DNA of 64,000 nt from Streptomyces sp. P9-A2. Its GTDB lineage: Bacteria > Actinomycetota > Actinomycetes > Streptomycetales > Streptomycetaceae. The stretch lies in assembly GCF_036634175.1 (NCBI RefSeq), contig NZ_JAZIFX010000001.1:186001-250000 (forward strand). The letters run 5' to 3'. Under the pieces are notes generated by a model that saw only the letters and a program-made list of their open reading frames with translations, was not told where the DNA came from and ran no database searches. Positions 17,428 through 26,620 of the stretch are shown here, one piece after another (position 1 is the stretch's first letter; every line of letters starts with the position of its first letter). Position numbers and translations under genes: made by a program.

Positions 17428-18629
17428 CGCCCTTCCGGCCAGCCCGTGTAGGCCTCGGCGAGGTAGGTCGAGCCCGCGGTCGAGCCGGTCACCGCGGCCA
17501 GCTCGCCCTCCTGGCGCCGTATGTCGAAGGGGGTGGCTTCCGGCAGGGTGTGCAGCATGGTGGTCATCCAGTACGAGAAGTGCTGGGCCTTCCAGACCCG
17601 GCCGAGCGCCCGTTCGCTGTAGGTCCCCAGTGGGGCGGTGTCACCGCTCGCGACCGCTCGCTCGAGTTCCTCGGCCAGGACCCGCACATCGGCGAGCGCC
17701 AGGTTGAGACCCTTGGCGCCGGTCGGCGGCACCGTGTGCGCGGCATCGCCGGCCAGCACCAGCCGCCCGTGGTGCATCGGCTCCTGGACGAAGCTGCGGA
17801 ACGGAAGCACCGTCCTCGAGGTGATCGGCCCCTCCTTGAGGGTGTGCCCGTTGGCTCCCACACGGGACTGCAGTTCCTCCCAGATCCGGTCGTCGGACCA
17901 GGCGGCGGCGTCCTCGGCGGGGTCGCACTGGAAGTACATCCGCTGGACGGTCTCGGTGCGCCGGCTGATCAGCGCGAAGCCGCGCGGCGAGTGGTTGTAG
18001 ATCAGCTCCGGAGCACTGGGCGGCGCCTCGGCGAGGATGCCGAACCAGGCGAACGGATACTCGCGGAAGTACTGCGTGCGCCGGGCCTGTGGCACCTCGC
18101 GACGGCACAGGCTGCGTGACCCGTCGGCGCCCACCAGGAAGTCCGCACGTATCTCGTGGGCGGTGCCGTCGGCGTCGGTGAACCGCATGGCCGGGGTGTC
18201 GGAGGTGAGGCCGTCCACCGACACCCCGGTGACGCCGAACCGGACGTCGCCGCCGTCGCGCTCGCGGGCGTCGGCGAGGTCGATGAAGACGTCCGTCTGG
18301 GGGTAGAGCTGGGTCGAGGCGCCGACCAGGCCCTGGAAGTCGATCCGGTGGGCGCCTCCTTTGAAGGCCAGTTCTATCCCGTCGTGGCGGTGGCCGTCGC
18401 GGTGCACCCGGTCACCGACGCCGGTGCCGGCCAGCAGGTCGACCGAGTCCTGCTCGAGGATCCCGGCGCGGTGGGTCTCCTCGATCTCGCGGCGGCTGCG
18501 CAGATCGACCGCTACGGAGTCGATCTCGGCACGGGCGAGCAGATGGGAGAGCATGAGCCCGGCGGGGCCGGCACCGACGATGCCGATCTGCGTACGACTG
18601 TGGACGCGCGAGGATGACATGGTCGACAT
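17424..18629 (-). CDS. pobA: 4-hydroxybenzoate 3-monooxygenase
   Basis: Flavin-dependent aromatic hydroxylase, 401 aa, giving protocatechuate from 4-hydroxybenzoate with NAD(P)H and O2. FAD Rossmann motif IVGAGPAGLMLSHLL, the PobA-type RAGILEQDSVDLL, DG motif LVGADGSRSLCR and the second FAD motif LAGDAAHTVPPTGAKGLNLA are all present. Length matches PobA (about 390). The ATG at 18629 has a weak RBS; 18620 is an alternative. No protocatechuate ring-cleavage genes are in the window. Confidence 0.88.
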   Translation of the reverse strand: MSTMSSSRVHSRTQIGIVGAGPAGLMLSHLLARAEIDSVAVDLRSRREIEETHRAGILEQDSVDLLAGTGVGDRVHRDGHRHDGIELAFKGGAHRIDFQGLVGASTQLYPQTDVFIDLADARERDGGDVRFGVTGVSVDGLTSDTPAMRFTDADGTAHEIRADFLVGADGSRSLCRREVPQARRTQYFREYPFAWFGILAEAPPSAPELIYNHSPRGFALISRRTETVQRMYFQCDPAEDAAAWSDDRIWEELQSRVGANGHTLKEGPITSRTVLPFRSFVQEPMHHGRLVLAGDAAHTVPPTGAKGLNLALADVRVLAEELERAVASGDTAPLGTYSERALGRVWKAQHFSYWMTTMLHTLPEATPFDIRRQEGELAAVTGSTAGSTYLAEAYTGWPEGR

Positions 18630-18769
18630 TCTGCGTCCGTCCGGGCCGCCGGGCCAGGGACCTCTTCCGTCCGGTGGAGACGGATCGGCCGTCGCGGGCC
18701 CGGCCCATAATGGCCGGCCGAAGAGCGATCCGTGTTTCACACGGCTGACGGAGCAGGGCGGTAAGGAAC

Positions 18770-19168
18770 ATGTGGCCACGGGTCGGCGGTATGCGCGCAC
18801 TGGAACTCGGCACCCCGGACGGACTGCGTGATGAGCTGAACTCTCTCGTTCTGGCCGGACGGAAGACCGCCACGACCGGCCTGCTGGCCGAGTACGTCGA
18901 GGAGACCGAGGGGCTGGAGTTCGTCGGTGAGCGGCTGGCCCTGCTGGACGACGACGGCCGTGCCGTCGCCACGATCGAGATCACCGGTGTGGATCTGACG
19001 TCCTTCGCGGAGGTCACATGGGAGCACGCCGCCGCCGAGGGCGAGGGCGACGCTTCCCTCGAGGACTGGCGGGCCGGCCATCGCCGCTTCTGGGAGCGCG
19101 AGGGCACCCCGGTGGAGGACGGCACTCCCCTCGTGTGCCTGACCTTCCGGGTGGTGCGGGCCGCCTGA
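18770..19168 (+). CDS. ASCH-domain protein
   Basis: 132 aa. The ASCH fold is indicated by LVLAGRKTATTGLL (the GxKxxT-type ligand motif), LLDDDGRAVATIEITGVD and the C-terminal TPLVCLTFRVV strand. ASCH proteins are proposed RNA or modified-nucleotide binders; some are amidohydrolases. The ATG at 18770 has AAGGA 3 bases upstream; MRALEL at 18791 is an alternative start. Divergent from the monooxygenase gene. Confidence 0.85.
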   Translation: MWPRVGGMRALELGTPDGLRDELNSLVLAGRKTATTGLLAEYVEETEGLEFVGERLALLDDDGRAVATIEITGVDLTSFAEVTWEHAAAEGEGDASLEDWRAGHRRFWEREGTPVEDGTPLVCLTFRVVRAA

Positions 19169-19202
19169 CCCTCCCGGCGATCCCTCGTCCTCTCCTCCCG
19201 AC

Positions 19203-19241
19203 GACACCGCCGTCCCTGCTCACAGCGGGGGCGGCGGTGTC
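19203..19241 (+). terminator. Terminator after ASCH gene
   Basis: GACACCGCC and GGCGGTGTC pair, with further G/C pairing inside (CCC with GGG), across a 21-base interior. It lies 35 bases after the ASCH stop. Confidence 0.65.
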
Positions 19242-19335
19242 CTGCTGCGGGTCGGCCTTCGCCCTCGGCGTAGCAGACCTCCGCTTCGGACCAGTGGAGA
19301 TCCGGCGTCCGTCCGTCCGTCCCGGAAACCAAACC

Positions 19336-19364
19336 TAGACAGGTGTCAAATTTTTGGTTAGGTT
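19336..19364 (+). promoter_or_regulatory. Promoter with palindrome for SDR-hydrolase-P450 operon
   Basis: TAGACA (19336-19341) and TAGGTT (19359-19364) are 17 bases apart, a housekeeping-type promoter in an unusually A/T-rich patch. The palindrome GACAGGTGTC (19338-19347) overlaps the -35 element, and AACCTA / TAGGTT arms flank the spacer, as expected for repression. The TetR gene at 23915-24499 is a candidate regulator. Confidence 0.55.
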
Positions 19365-19441
19365 GGCCGGACTTCACCCGCTGGAAGGCAGAACTTGCCG
19401 TGACGCGGCAGGTCCACACCTCAACGACGAGGGGATCGACT

Positions 19442-20254
19442 ATGGAACTCGACGGCAGGATCGCGGTCGTGACCGGTGCGGCATCGGGCATGGGCCTGGC
19501 CGCCGTGAAGGCCCTGGCGGGAGCCGGCGCCACGGTCTACGGAATGGATCTGAGGCAGGAGAATCTCGACCGCGCCTTCGACGGCCTGGAGCGGGTTCGG
19601 GGCCATGCCGCGGACGTGTCCGACTCCGCCGCGGTGAACCGGGTCTTCGACCGGGTCCGGGAGGACCACGGCCGGCTGCACATCCTCGTGAACGCCGCCG
19701 GTGTCGCCACGCCGAACAAGGAGAAGCAGGCGTGGGTGGACGGGATCAACCACCGGATGACCGAGTCCTCCAAGACCGGTGAGACCTACCACCCGGAGTT
19801 CCTGGGCGGCATCTCCGACGAGGACTTCGACCGGGTCGTCGCGATCAACCTCAACGGCACCTTCTACGCGATCCGTGCCGCCGTGCCGCTGCTGAAGGAG
19901 AGCGGCAGCGGTTCGATCATCAACTTCGCCTCCGTGGCAGGGCTCATCGGTCTGCCGATGCCCGCCTACTACCCGGCGTCCAAGGCCGCGGTCGTGGGCC
20001 TCACCAAGGCGGTCGCGGCCGAACTCGCCCCGTTCGACATCCGGGTCAACGCCCTGGCCCCGGCCGGCATCAGGACCCCCATGCTCACGGCGTCCGGCGA
20101 CGACCACGTCCAGGCGCTGCTCTCCCTCCAGCCGCTGAAGCGGCTGGCGGAGCCCGACGAGATCGGCCGCACGGTTCTCTTCCTCGCCTCGGACGCGGCG
20201 GGGCACTACACCGGCCAGACGCTGGCGCCCTCCGGCGGCGCCCTCATGCTCTGA
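19442..20254 (+). CDS. Short-chain dehydrogenase/reductase
   Basis: 270 aa NAD(P)-dependent oxidoreductase: cofactor motif VVTGAASGMGLAAVKAL, NNAG-type ILVNAAGVATP, catalytic Ser in INFASVAG and YxxxK in AYYPASKAAVVGLTKA. The acidic residue in YGMDLRQEN after strand 2 suggests NAD preference. An insertion of about 35 residues follows the NAAG motif. ATG 19442 has GAGGGGA upstream. First gene of a tightly spaced operon (44 and 19 bases to the next genes); it may oxidise an alcohol made by the P450. Confidence 0.9.
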   Translation: MELDGRIAVVTGAASGMGLAAVKALAGAGATVYGMDLRQENLDRAFDGLERVRGHAADVSDSAAVNRVFDRVREDHGRLHILVNAAGVATPNKEKQAWVDGINHRMTESSKTGETYHPEFLGGISDEDFDRVVAINLNGTFYAIRAAVPLLKESGSGSIINFASVAGLIGLPMPAYYPASKAAVVGLTKAVAAELAPFDIRVNALAPAGIRTPMLTASGDDHVQALLSLQPLKRLAEPDEIGRTVLFLASDAAGHYTGQTLAPSGGALML

Positions 20255-20298
20255 CGCGCCTCGCCGACACCCTCAGCACACCGGACGGAGAAGAACCA

Positions 20299-21513
20299 GT
20301 GCAGCACACCGAGGCCCCTGAACCCACTGTCGCCCTCACCGGGACGCCCGGCGTCGAACGCCGCCTCCTCGAGGTCCTGGACCACACCATCCGCGCGGAC
20401 ATCGCGGACGGCGCCTACCACGGGGCGAACATCATCGTGGCCCGCCACGGCCGGGTCGCCCTGCGGGGCACCTACGGTCTGGCCGATGTCGACACCGGCC
20501 GCCCGACCCGGCGCGACGACGTCTACCGCATCCTGTCCATGTCCAAGGGCTTCACCAACGCTCTGGTCTTCCGGGCGCTCAGCGAGGGCAGGCTGATGCT
20601 CTCCACGCGTGTCGTCGACCTCATTCCCGAGTTCTTCGGCACCGAGCCGTTCCGTGCGGCGCGCAAGGACCGGATCAACCTCGCCCATCTGCTCACGCAC
20701 CGGGCCGGCATGCCCGCCACGCCCAACCCGGGCCTGGGCCCTGAGGGCTTCGCCGTGCTCGCCGATGTCATCGAGGCACTGGCCGGCGTCGACGTCGTGC
20801 ACGAGCCGGGCACGAACCTGAACTACTCGGCGGCCATCAACCACGCGCTCATGGGCGAGATGGCCCGGCGCGCCTACGGTGCCGACTCGTTCCGGGAGCT
20901 CATGCGGGAGAAGGTCTTCGACCCCGTCGGCATGGCACACACCCGGTTCGGGATGCCCGAGAAATGGCGTGACCAGGGCGTGCCGCTGAAGGTCATCGTC
21001 GCCAACGACTCCTGGCTCAAGCCCGAGGACATCGAGTGCCTCAACGACGTCATCGACCGCGAGGACGCCGAGATGCCGTGGGTCGGCGCGGTGTCCACCA
21101 TCGACGACGTCTTCGCGTTCACCGAAATGCTGCGCAACAAGGGGCGCACCGCTTCCGGGGAGCAGCTCATCGGGGAGTCGGTGCTGGACTTCGCCGTGAC
21201 CAACCAGACCGGCGACCAGATCAACGACCTGTACGGGATGGTCGCCGCCGCCCGCAAGTGGGACCTCCCGCCGGGGAACATGGGCCTGGGCATGGCCCTT
21301 GCCGGCACGGGGACGCACGCGCGTTTCTTCGGCCCCTTCGTCTCCCCGGGCACCTTCGGCTCGTACGGGGCCGGTTCCTCCCTGCTGTGGGTGGACCCCG
21401 CCTCGGGCATGTCCTTCTGTTTCCTCTCCTCCGGGGTGATGGACGAGGGGGACAACGTCGCCCGGTTCCAGAAGCTCTCGTCGATCGCCGCCTCCGCGGC
21501 AACCAGCGTCTGA
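20299..21513 (+). CDS. Serine hydrolase, class C beta-lactamase/EstB-like
   Basis: 404 aa without a signal peptide, so probably cytoplasmic. The acyl-enzyme motif SMSK (about residue 80, in YRILSMSKGFTNAL) and YSA in LNYSAAINHALMGE are those of EstB-type esterases and class C beta-lactamase relatives. GTG start with GGAG. Its place between an SDR and a self-sufficient P450 suggests hydrolysis of an ester or lactone substrate in a degradation pathway rather than resistance. Confidence 0.88.
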   Translation: MQHTEAPEPTVALTGTPGVERRLLEVLDHTIRADIADGAYHGANIIVARHGRVALRGTYGLADVDTGRPTRRDDVYRILSMSKGFTNALVFRALSEGRLMLSTRVVDLIPEFFGTEPFRAARKDRINLAHLLTHRAGMPATPNPGLGPEGFAVLADVIEALAGVDVVHEPGTNLNYSAAINHALMGEMARRAYGADSFRELMREKVFDPVGMAHTRFGMPEKWRDQGVPLKVIVANDSWLKPEDIECLNDVIDREDAEMPWVGAVSTIDDVFAFTEMLRNKGRTASGEQLIGESVLDFAVTNQTGDQINDLYGMVAAARKWDLPPGNMGLGMALAGTGTHARFFGPFVSPGTFGSYGAGSSLLWVDPASGMSFCFLSSGVMDEGDNVARFQKLSSIAASAATSV

Positions 21514-21532
21514 CCAGCGAAAGGACCAGGCC

Positions 21533-23803
21533 ATGACGTCACTGCAGGAAGAGGCCCGCCCGGTGGGCCGCTGCCCCGTCGCCCACGGTTTCGACGCGAT
21601 GGGCGACGACTACTACCGCGACCCGGCCGGTCACCTGGCCACGGTCCGGGACACCTCGCCGGTGTTCTGGTACCCGCACCTCAACGCGTGGATCGTGACG
21701 CGGCGGGACGACTGTCTCACCGTTCTCTCGGACTGGCGGACCTACTCCTCGGCAGCGAACTCGGCCGCGGACGTGCCGGAGAAGCACCACGGGATCTACC
21801 CGCCGGATCTCGTGTCGAAGATGATCGTGGGGCAGGACCCGCCCGGCCACACGGATGCTCGTTCCGTGGCCCAGCGGGGCTTCGTCAAGGAGCGCATGGA
21901 CCGGCTGCAGCCGGAGATCGAGGCCAGGGCGCACCGCATCATCGACCGGTTCGAGAACCGGGGTTCGGCGAATCTGCTCGAGGAGTACTCGCTGGAGCTG
22001 ACGACCCAGACGATCATGGCGCTGCTGGGTCTCGGCTACGAGCACGAGGCGATGCTGCGGCAGTTGCGCGACGACCTGTTCGCCGTGCTGTCGTCCGCGC
22101 ACGAGCCGCTGCCCGAGCCGGGGCGCAGTGAGGTGTGGGACCGCTTCGTCGAGGCCAACCTGACGCTGCGTGCCATCGTGGACGAACGACGCGACTCCGA
22201 CGCGGACGACATCATCTCCGTGATGGCGTCGGCCAGGGCGAAGGACGGCTCGTACGCGCTGCCCACGCCGCAGATCGCCCTGCATGTCTCCGAGTTCGCC
22301 GCGGCCGGCACGGACACCACCGCCCAGGCGATGACCAACGCGGTGATCTTCCTTTCCCAGAACCCCCAGGCGTTGCAGGACGCGCTCGCCGAACCGGAGC
22401 TGTGGCCCCGGGTCTTCGAGGAGACGGTGCGGCGCCGCCCGTCCTCGACGTTCACCTCCCGCCGGGTGACACGCGACGTGGAGCTGTCGGGCGTGAAGAT
22501 CTCGGCCGGTGACATGGTGTGGGTCGCGCTGGCCTCGGCCAACACCGACCCCCTGCACGTCGACCGTCCCTTCGAGTTCGACATCCACCGCCCCGACCCC
22601 GAGGATCACCTGGCCTTCACCGCCGGACGGCACACCTGCCTGGGCAATCCGCTCGCCCGGGTCCAGGGGGCGACAGGGCTGCGGGTGCTCTTCGAACGGC
22701 TGCCGTCGCTGCGTCCCGACGACACCGACGAGCTGGACTTCCTGCGCATGGCCCTGCTCCCGGTACGCCGTTCGCTGCACGTGCACTGGGACGTCGCGGA
22801 CGTCGAGCGGTCCCGGACGCGCACCGTGCGCACGCTCGACCTGGAGGTGATGGAACGCACCGAGGCGTCGGACGGCGTCGTCGCCCTGACCCTGAGCCAC
22901 CCGGACGGCGGGGACCTGCCGCCGTGGAAGGCCGGCGCCCACATCGACGTCCATGTACCCCGGGGGGACAGTGGGGACAACGGGGAGGACGAGCCGTGGG
23001 TGCGCCAGTACTCGCTGGCCTCCGACCCCGAGGACCGCACCACGTACCGCATCGGTGTGCTGCGGGAGGAGGCCGGCCGGGGCGGGTCGGCGGCGGTGCA
23101 CGACGCGCTGACCGCCGGGTCCCGGGTCACCGTGTCCTGGCCGCGCAACAACTTCCGGCTCCTGCCCTCGCCCCGCTATCTCTTCGTCGCCGGGGGCATC
23201 GGCATCACCCCGGTCCTGCCCATGATCAGGGAGGCCGAGCGTGCCGGGGCCGAGTGGGACCTCGTCTACGGCGGGCGCACCCGCACGTCGATGGCCTTCT
23301 GCGACGAGCTGGCCGCCCACGGCGGCCGGGTCACGCTGGTCCCGCAGGACCGGGACGGGCTGATCGACCTGGCCGGTCTGCTCGGTGAGGTGCGTGACGA
23401 CACGCTCGTCTACGCGTGCGGGCCCGAGCCCCTGTTGCGCGCCGTCGAGGAGAACACCGCCCACTGGCCGAAGAACTCCCTGCGCATGGAGCGGTTCGCT
23501 CCCAAGCCCGTGGAACGCACCCTTCCCGACACTCCGTTCCAGGTGGAGTTCGCGGAGTCGGGGACGGTCGTCGAGGTCGGCGCGGACGAGACGATCCTTC
23601 AGGCCGCGGAGAAGGCCGGGCTGCCGACGGTGTCCTCGTGCAAGACCGGGACGTGCGGCACCTGCGAGACGCGCATCGTCTCCGGCCGCGCCGACCACCG
23701 GGACTCGATCCTCACCGCGTCGGAACAGGAGACCAACGAGACCATGCTGATCTGCGTGTCCCGGGCCGAGGCCGGGTGCCCGCGGCTGGTGCTCGGCGGC
23801 TGA
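21533..23803 (+). CDS. Self-sufficient cytochrome P450, CYP116B-like fusion with FMN/2Fe-2S reductase
   Basis: 756 aa single-chain monooxygenase. P450 domain residues 1 to about 425: I-helix AAGTDTTAQ (about 257), ExxR in EETVRRR, heme-ligand loop FTAGRHTCLGNPLAR (about 361). Residues about 440-660 are a phthalate-dioxygenase-reductase-like domain (flavin RQYSLAS, NAD GGIGITPVLPM). The C-terminal plant-type ferredoxin carries CKTGTCGTC and a distant fourth Cys. This order matches CYP116B (P450RhF-type) enzymes of about 780 aa. Third gene of the operon; terminated by the hairpin at 23835. Confidence 0.93.
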   Translation: MTSLQEEARPVGRCPVAHGFDAMGDDYYRDPAGHLATVRDTSPVFWYPHLNAWIVTRRDDCLTVLSDWRTYSSAANSAADVPEKHHGIYPPDLVSKMIVGQDPPGHTDARSVAQRGFVKERMDRLQPEIEARAHRIIDRFENRGSANLLEEYSLELTTQTIMALLGLGYEHEAMLRQLRDDLFAVLSSAHEPLPEPGRSEVWDRFVEANLTLRAIVDERRDSDADDIISVMASARAKDGSYALPTPQIALHVSEFAAAGTDTTAQAMTNAVIFLSQNPQALQDALAEPELWPRVFEETVRRRPSSTFTSRRVTRDVELSGVKISAGDMVWVALASANTDPLHVDRPFEFDIHRPDPEDHLAFTAGRHTCLGNPLARVQGATGLRVLFERLPSLRPDDTDELDFLRMALLPVRRSLHVHWDVADVERSRTRTVRTLDLEVMERTEASDGVVALTLSHPDGGDLPPWKAGAHIDVHVPRGDSGDNGEDEPWVRQYSLASDPEDRTTYRIGVLREEAGRGGSAAVHDALTAGSRVTVSWPRNNFRLLPSPRYLFVAGGIGITPVLPMIREAERAGAEWDLVYGGRTRTSMAFCDELAAHGGRVTLVPQDRDGLIDLAGLLGEVRDDTLVYACGPEPLLRAVEENTAHWPKNSLRMERFAPKPVERTLPDTPFQVEFAESGTVVEVGADETILQAAEKAGLPTVSSCKTGTCGTCETRIVSGRADHRDSILTASEQETNETMLICVSRAEAGCPRLVLGG

Positions 23804-23834
23804 CTCCGGCGGCGCCGCCCGCTTCCTCCCGCCG

Positions 23835-23873
23835 CTCCGTCGGGAAACCCGTGACCCGGGTTTCCCGACGGAG
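23835..23873. terminator. Bidirectional terminator between P450 fusion and TetR
   Basis: Perfect 17-bp stem (CTCCGTCGGGAAACCCG with its complement) around a 5-base loop TGACC, located between two convergent genes. Confidence 0.85.
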
Positions 23874-23914
23874 TCATGTCGGCCGCCCCGGCCGCCCCGG
23901 CCTGGCCGGCCGTC

Positions 23915-24499
23915 TCAGTCGTCGAACAGCTGGGCCCATTGCCGGGCCAGCGAGGTGAGGATCAGTTCCTCCCGCTCCTTGTGGCCGCGGATGTACAGGA
24001 AGTAGAAGTTGCGCTCCAGGCTCATCATGAGCGTGGCCATGTGCACTTCGCGTTCCGTCCGCTCATCCTCCGTCCCACCGTCGAGATGGAGCGCGGCGTG
24101 GGCCGACGAGACACGCTGGATCAGGCCCAGCCACTCCTCGAGCACCTCTTGGTCGATGGCCATGGCCTGGTCGACGGCCTCGAACTCCGTGGCGTAGCGC
24201 AGCCACATCCCGCGGGCGGTCCCCAGCCACTCCCGCAGGGCCTCGGGGGTGTGCCCCGGCATCCCGTCCAGCACTTCGTAGAGCTCGGCGACCTCGGCCT
24301 CGATCTCGGTCATGCGGGCCCTGATGATCTGGGACTTGCTGTTGAAGTACAGGTACAGGTTGGCCCGGCTGCTGCCGGCCGCGGCCGCGATCTGGGCCAT
24401 GGACGTGCTCCCGTAGCCCCGTTCCTTGAAGAGGCGCAGAGCCTCGTCGACGAAACGCTGACGCGTGGCAATGCTCTTGGCCGTGCGGTTGGCTGCCAT
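23915..24499 (-). CDS. TetR-family regulator
   Basis: 194 aa. The helix-turn-helix is STSMAQIAAAAGSSRANLYLYFNSK; the C-terminal part is of the family with conserved RYATEFEAVDQA. ATG 24499 gives a normal TetR N-terminus; GTG 24517 is an alternative. It is convergent with the P450 operon and divergent from the sugar dehydrogenase, whose shared upstream region has two inverted CCGTACGG boxes. It could control either or both. Confidence 0.88.
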   Translation of the reverse strand: MAANRTAKSIATRQRFVDEALRLFKERGYGSTSMAQIAAAAGSSRANLYLYFNSKSQIIRARMTEIEAEVAELYEVLDGMPGHTPEALREWLGTARGMWLRYATEFEAVDQAMAIDQEVLEEWLGLIQRVSSAHAALHLDGGTEDERTEREVHMATLMMSLERNFYFLYIRGHKEREELILTSLARQWAQLFDD

Positions 24500-24625
24500 G
24501 CGGAGTACCTGGCTCACAGAAAGAAGCTGACGGATCGAAACACCCGGGGGTCGCCGGGAACAGCGCCCGGCTCACCCGCCGAGGGGCGGGGCGGTACGGC
24601 ACTGCCGGTGAAGTGTAGCCATTCG

Positions 24626-24725
24626 GGTGAACCGTACGGTGGGGACACTCCACGGTGCCATGCCGGTCGGGTTCGGTGGGCGCCTGATCGCGGCGGCCCC
24701 GACCGGTCCCACCGTACGGAACACC
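24626..24725. promoter_or_regulatory. Two facing operator boxes between tetR and sugar dehydrogenase genes
   Basis: GGTGAACCGTACGGTGGG (24626-24643) and the inverse of GGTGTTCCGTACGGTGGG (24708-24725) match at 16 of 18 positions and face each other 64 bases apart. Each contains the perfect palindrome CCGTACGG. The spacing would allow a loop. The remainder of the 24500-24957 gap shows no gene. Confidence 0.65.
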
Positions 24726-24957
24726 TGGGAACAGCATGCCGCCCGTCGGCAGCCGAGGAAGTCCCGACTCATCTCCTGCCAGGGGCATTTGAAGCTGCTC
24801 GGCCCACCGTCGAGCGGGGTGGCGTCCGGGCGGGTCCGCGTCCCGGCCGCAGCCTCCCCCTCACCCGAACGGCGCAACAAAGCGGCACCCGGAGCGCCAA
24901 AACGTAAGCGGAACGTGATGCTTCGAACGCGGGGGGTGGCCCACCGGAAGGAACCAC

Positions 24958-26460
24958 ATGCACCACATACTGCGCGGGCCGGTGACGACTGCGCTCGTCC
25001 TGGCCCTCGGCGCATCTCTGTCCGGCGCCGCTGTCACGGGCGGAGACCCCGCCGCGAACGGGAACACGGACGCCGCGACCCCTCCGTCCCACACCACCGC
25101 GCCGCCTGTGTCACCCGCCTCGGGGACGTTCACCAAGCGGGTCGTGGCCACCGGGCTGAACGACCCCTACGAGATCGTCCGGGCCCCCGACGGAGCCCTG
25201 TGGGTCACCGAGAAGACCGGCAAGAAGGTCACCCGCGTCGACCCGAAGACCGGCGTCAAGACCACCCTGCTCAGCCTGCCGGAGGCCGTTCACAGCGAGG
25301 GCGGGCAGGACGGCGTGCTCGGCCTCGCCCTGGAGGAGCACGAGTCCGGCGCGCTGTACGCGTACGTCGCCTACAGCTACGACATCGACTCCACCCCGGG
25401 CGTGCAGGCCCGCACGAAGATCGAGCGCTACACCTACGACGCCGGCCGGCAGCGGCTGCACAGCCCGAAGGCCGTCATCGCCGGCATGCCGTCCGGCAAC
25501 GACCACCAGTCGGCGCGGCTGCGCCTGGGACCGGACGGCAAGCTGTACTACACCATCGGTGACCAGGGCGTGAACCAGTTCGGCAGCACCTGCAGGCCCA
25601 GCTACACCATGCGGCTGCCCACCGCCCACGAGGTCGAGGGTCTGGACTGGATCGCCTACCAGGGCAAGACCCTGCGGCTGGACACCGACGGCTCCATCCC
25701 CTCGGACAACCCGGTCCTCGACGGCGTGCGCAGCCACGTCTACACCTACGGGCACCGCAACGCGCAGGGCCTGGCCTTCGGCCCCGACGGCACGCTCTAC
25801 TCGAACGAGCAGGGCCCGAAGACCGACGACGAGATCAACATCCTGACCAAGGGCACCAACTACGGCTGGCCGAACGTCTCGGGGTACCGCGACGACAAGG
25901 CCTACGTCTACGCCAACTGGTCCGCCTCCTGGCCGACGCCGTGCGACGAGCTGACCTTCAGCAACTTCGAGATCCCCGCGACGGTCCCCGTGCAGGAGGA
26001 GAGCGACTTCGCCCGGCCCTTCATGGACCCGATCCACACCTTCGGCACCGTGGGCTCGGACTTCCGGTTCCAGAACCCCACATGCGCCCAGGGCGAGATG
26101 TGGTCGGTGTGCTGGCCCACCATCGCGCCCTCCAGCTTCGAGCACTACGGGACATCCAGGAAGTCCGCCGGGGCCACCGGAGAGGGCCTCCCCGGCTGGA
26201 ACGACTCCCTGGTGATGACCACCCTCAAGGACGGCACCGTCTACCGCGTCGACCTCACGCCGGACGGCCGGGACGTCAGCAACGTCACCAAGCTCATCAC
26301 GGAGGAGAACCGCTTCCGTGACACGGAGTTCAGCGCCGACGGCAGGTCCCTCTTCGCCGCGACCGACTCCGCGGGCCCCGTCCGCGACCAGCGGGGCGCT
26401 CCGTCGACCGACCCGCTGGAGAACCCGGGCGCGATCATCGAGTACCGCTGGGAGAGCTGA
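24958..26460 (+). CDS. Secreted PQQ-dependent soluble glucose/aldose dehydrogenase
   Basis: 500 aa exported beta-propeller (GSDH family). A signal peptide (TALVLALGASLSGAAV) is followed by a Pro/Thr-rich linker to about residue 50. Blocks of soluble glucose dehydrogenase are visible: LWVTEKTGKKV, SEGGQDGVLGLAL, GNDHQSARLRLGPDGKLYYTIGDQG, HEVEGLDW, VYTYGHRNAQGLAFGPDG, NEQGPKTDDEIN and GTNYGWP. The His in GNDHQ corresponds to the catalytic base. RBS AAGGAA precedes the ATG. No PQQ biosynthesis genes are in the window. Likely oxidises sugars outside the membrane. Confidence 0.88.
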   Translation: MHHILRGPVTTALVLALGASLSGAAVTGGDPAANGNTDAATPPSHTTAPPVSPASGTFTKRVVATGLNDPYEIVRAPDGALWVTEKTGKKVTRVDPKTGVKTTLLSLPEAVHSEGGQDGVLGLALEEHESGALYAYVAYSYDIDSTPGVQARTKIERYTYDAGRQRLHSPKAVIAGMPSGNDHQSARLRLGPDGKLYYTIGDQGVNQFGSTCRPSYTMRLPTAHEVEGLDWIAYQGKTLRLDTDGSIPSDNPVLDGVRSHVYTYGHRNAQGLAFGPDGTLYSNEQGPKTDDEINILTKGTNYGWPNVSGYRDDKAYVYANWSASWPTPCDELTFSNFEIPATVPVQEESDFARPFMDPIHTFGTVGSDFRFQNPTCAQGEMWSVCWPTIAPSSFEHYGTSRKSAGATGEGLPGWNDSLVMTTLKDGTVYRVDLTPDGRDVSNVTKLITEENRFRDTEFSADGRSLFAATDSAGPVRDQRGAPSTDPLENPGAIIEYRWES

Positions 26461-26573
26461 CCCGGTACGCCTCGGCCCGCTCCAGTACATCGAGGAACGC
26501 ACGAAGTCGTCCTCGCCCCGTCCGGCCGGTGCCTCGCACCGGTCCGGGCTCCAAAGGGGCGAGGACACTTCCC

Positions 26574-26604
26574 GTCCCGCACGGGCCGGGCAGCCGTGCG
26601 GGAC
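26574..26604. terminator. Terminator between convergent genes
   Basis: GTCCCGCACGG and CCGTGCGGGAC make an 11-bp perfect stem with a 9-base loop, between the dehydrogenase stop and the RibD-like stop. Confidence 0.7.
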
Positions 26605-26620
26605 TGCCGGTGCACAACCC

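Noticed and set aside
20299..21513. Beta-lactam resistance gene
   Set aside because: No signal peptide and it sits in a metabolic operon; EstB-like esterase is more likely despite the SxxK motif.
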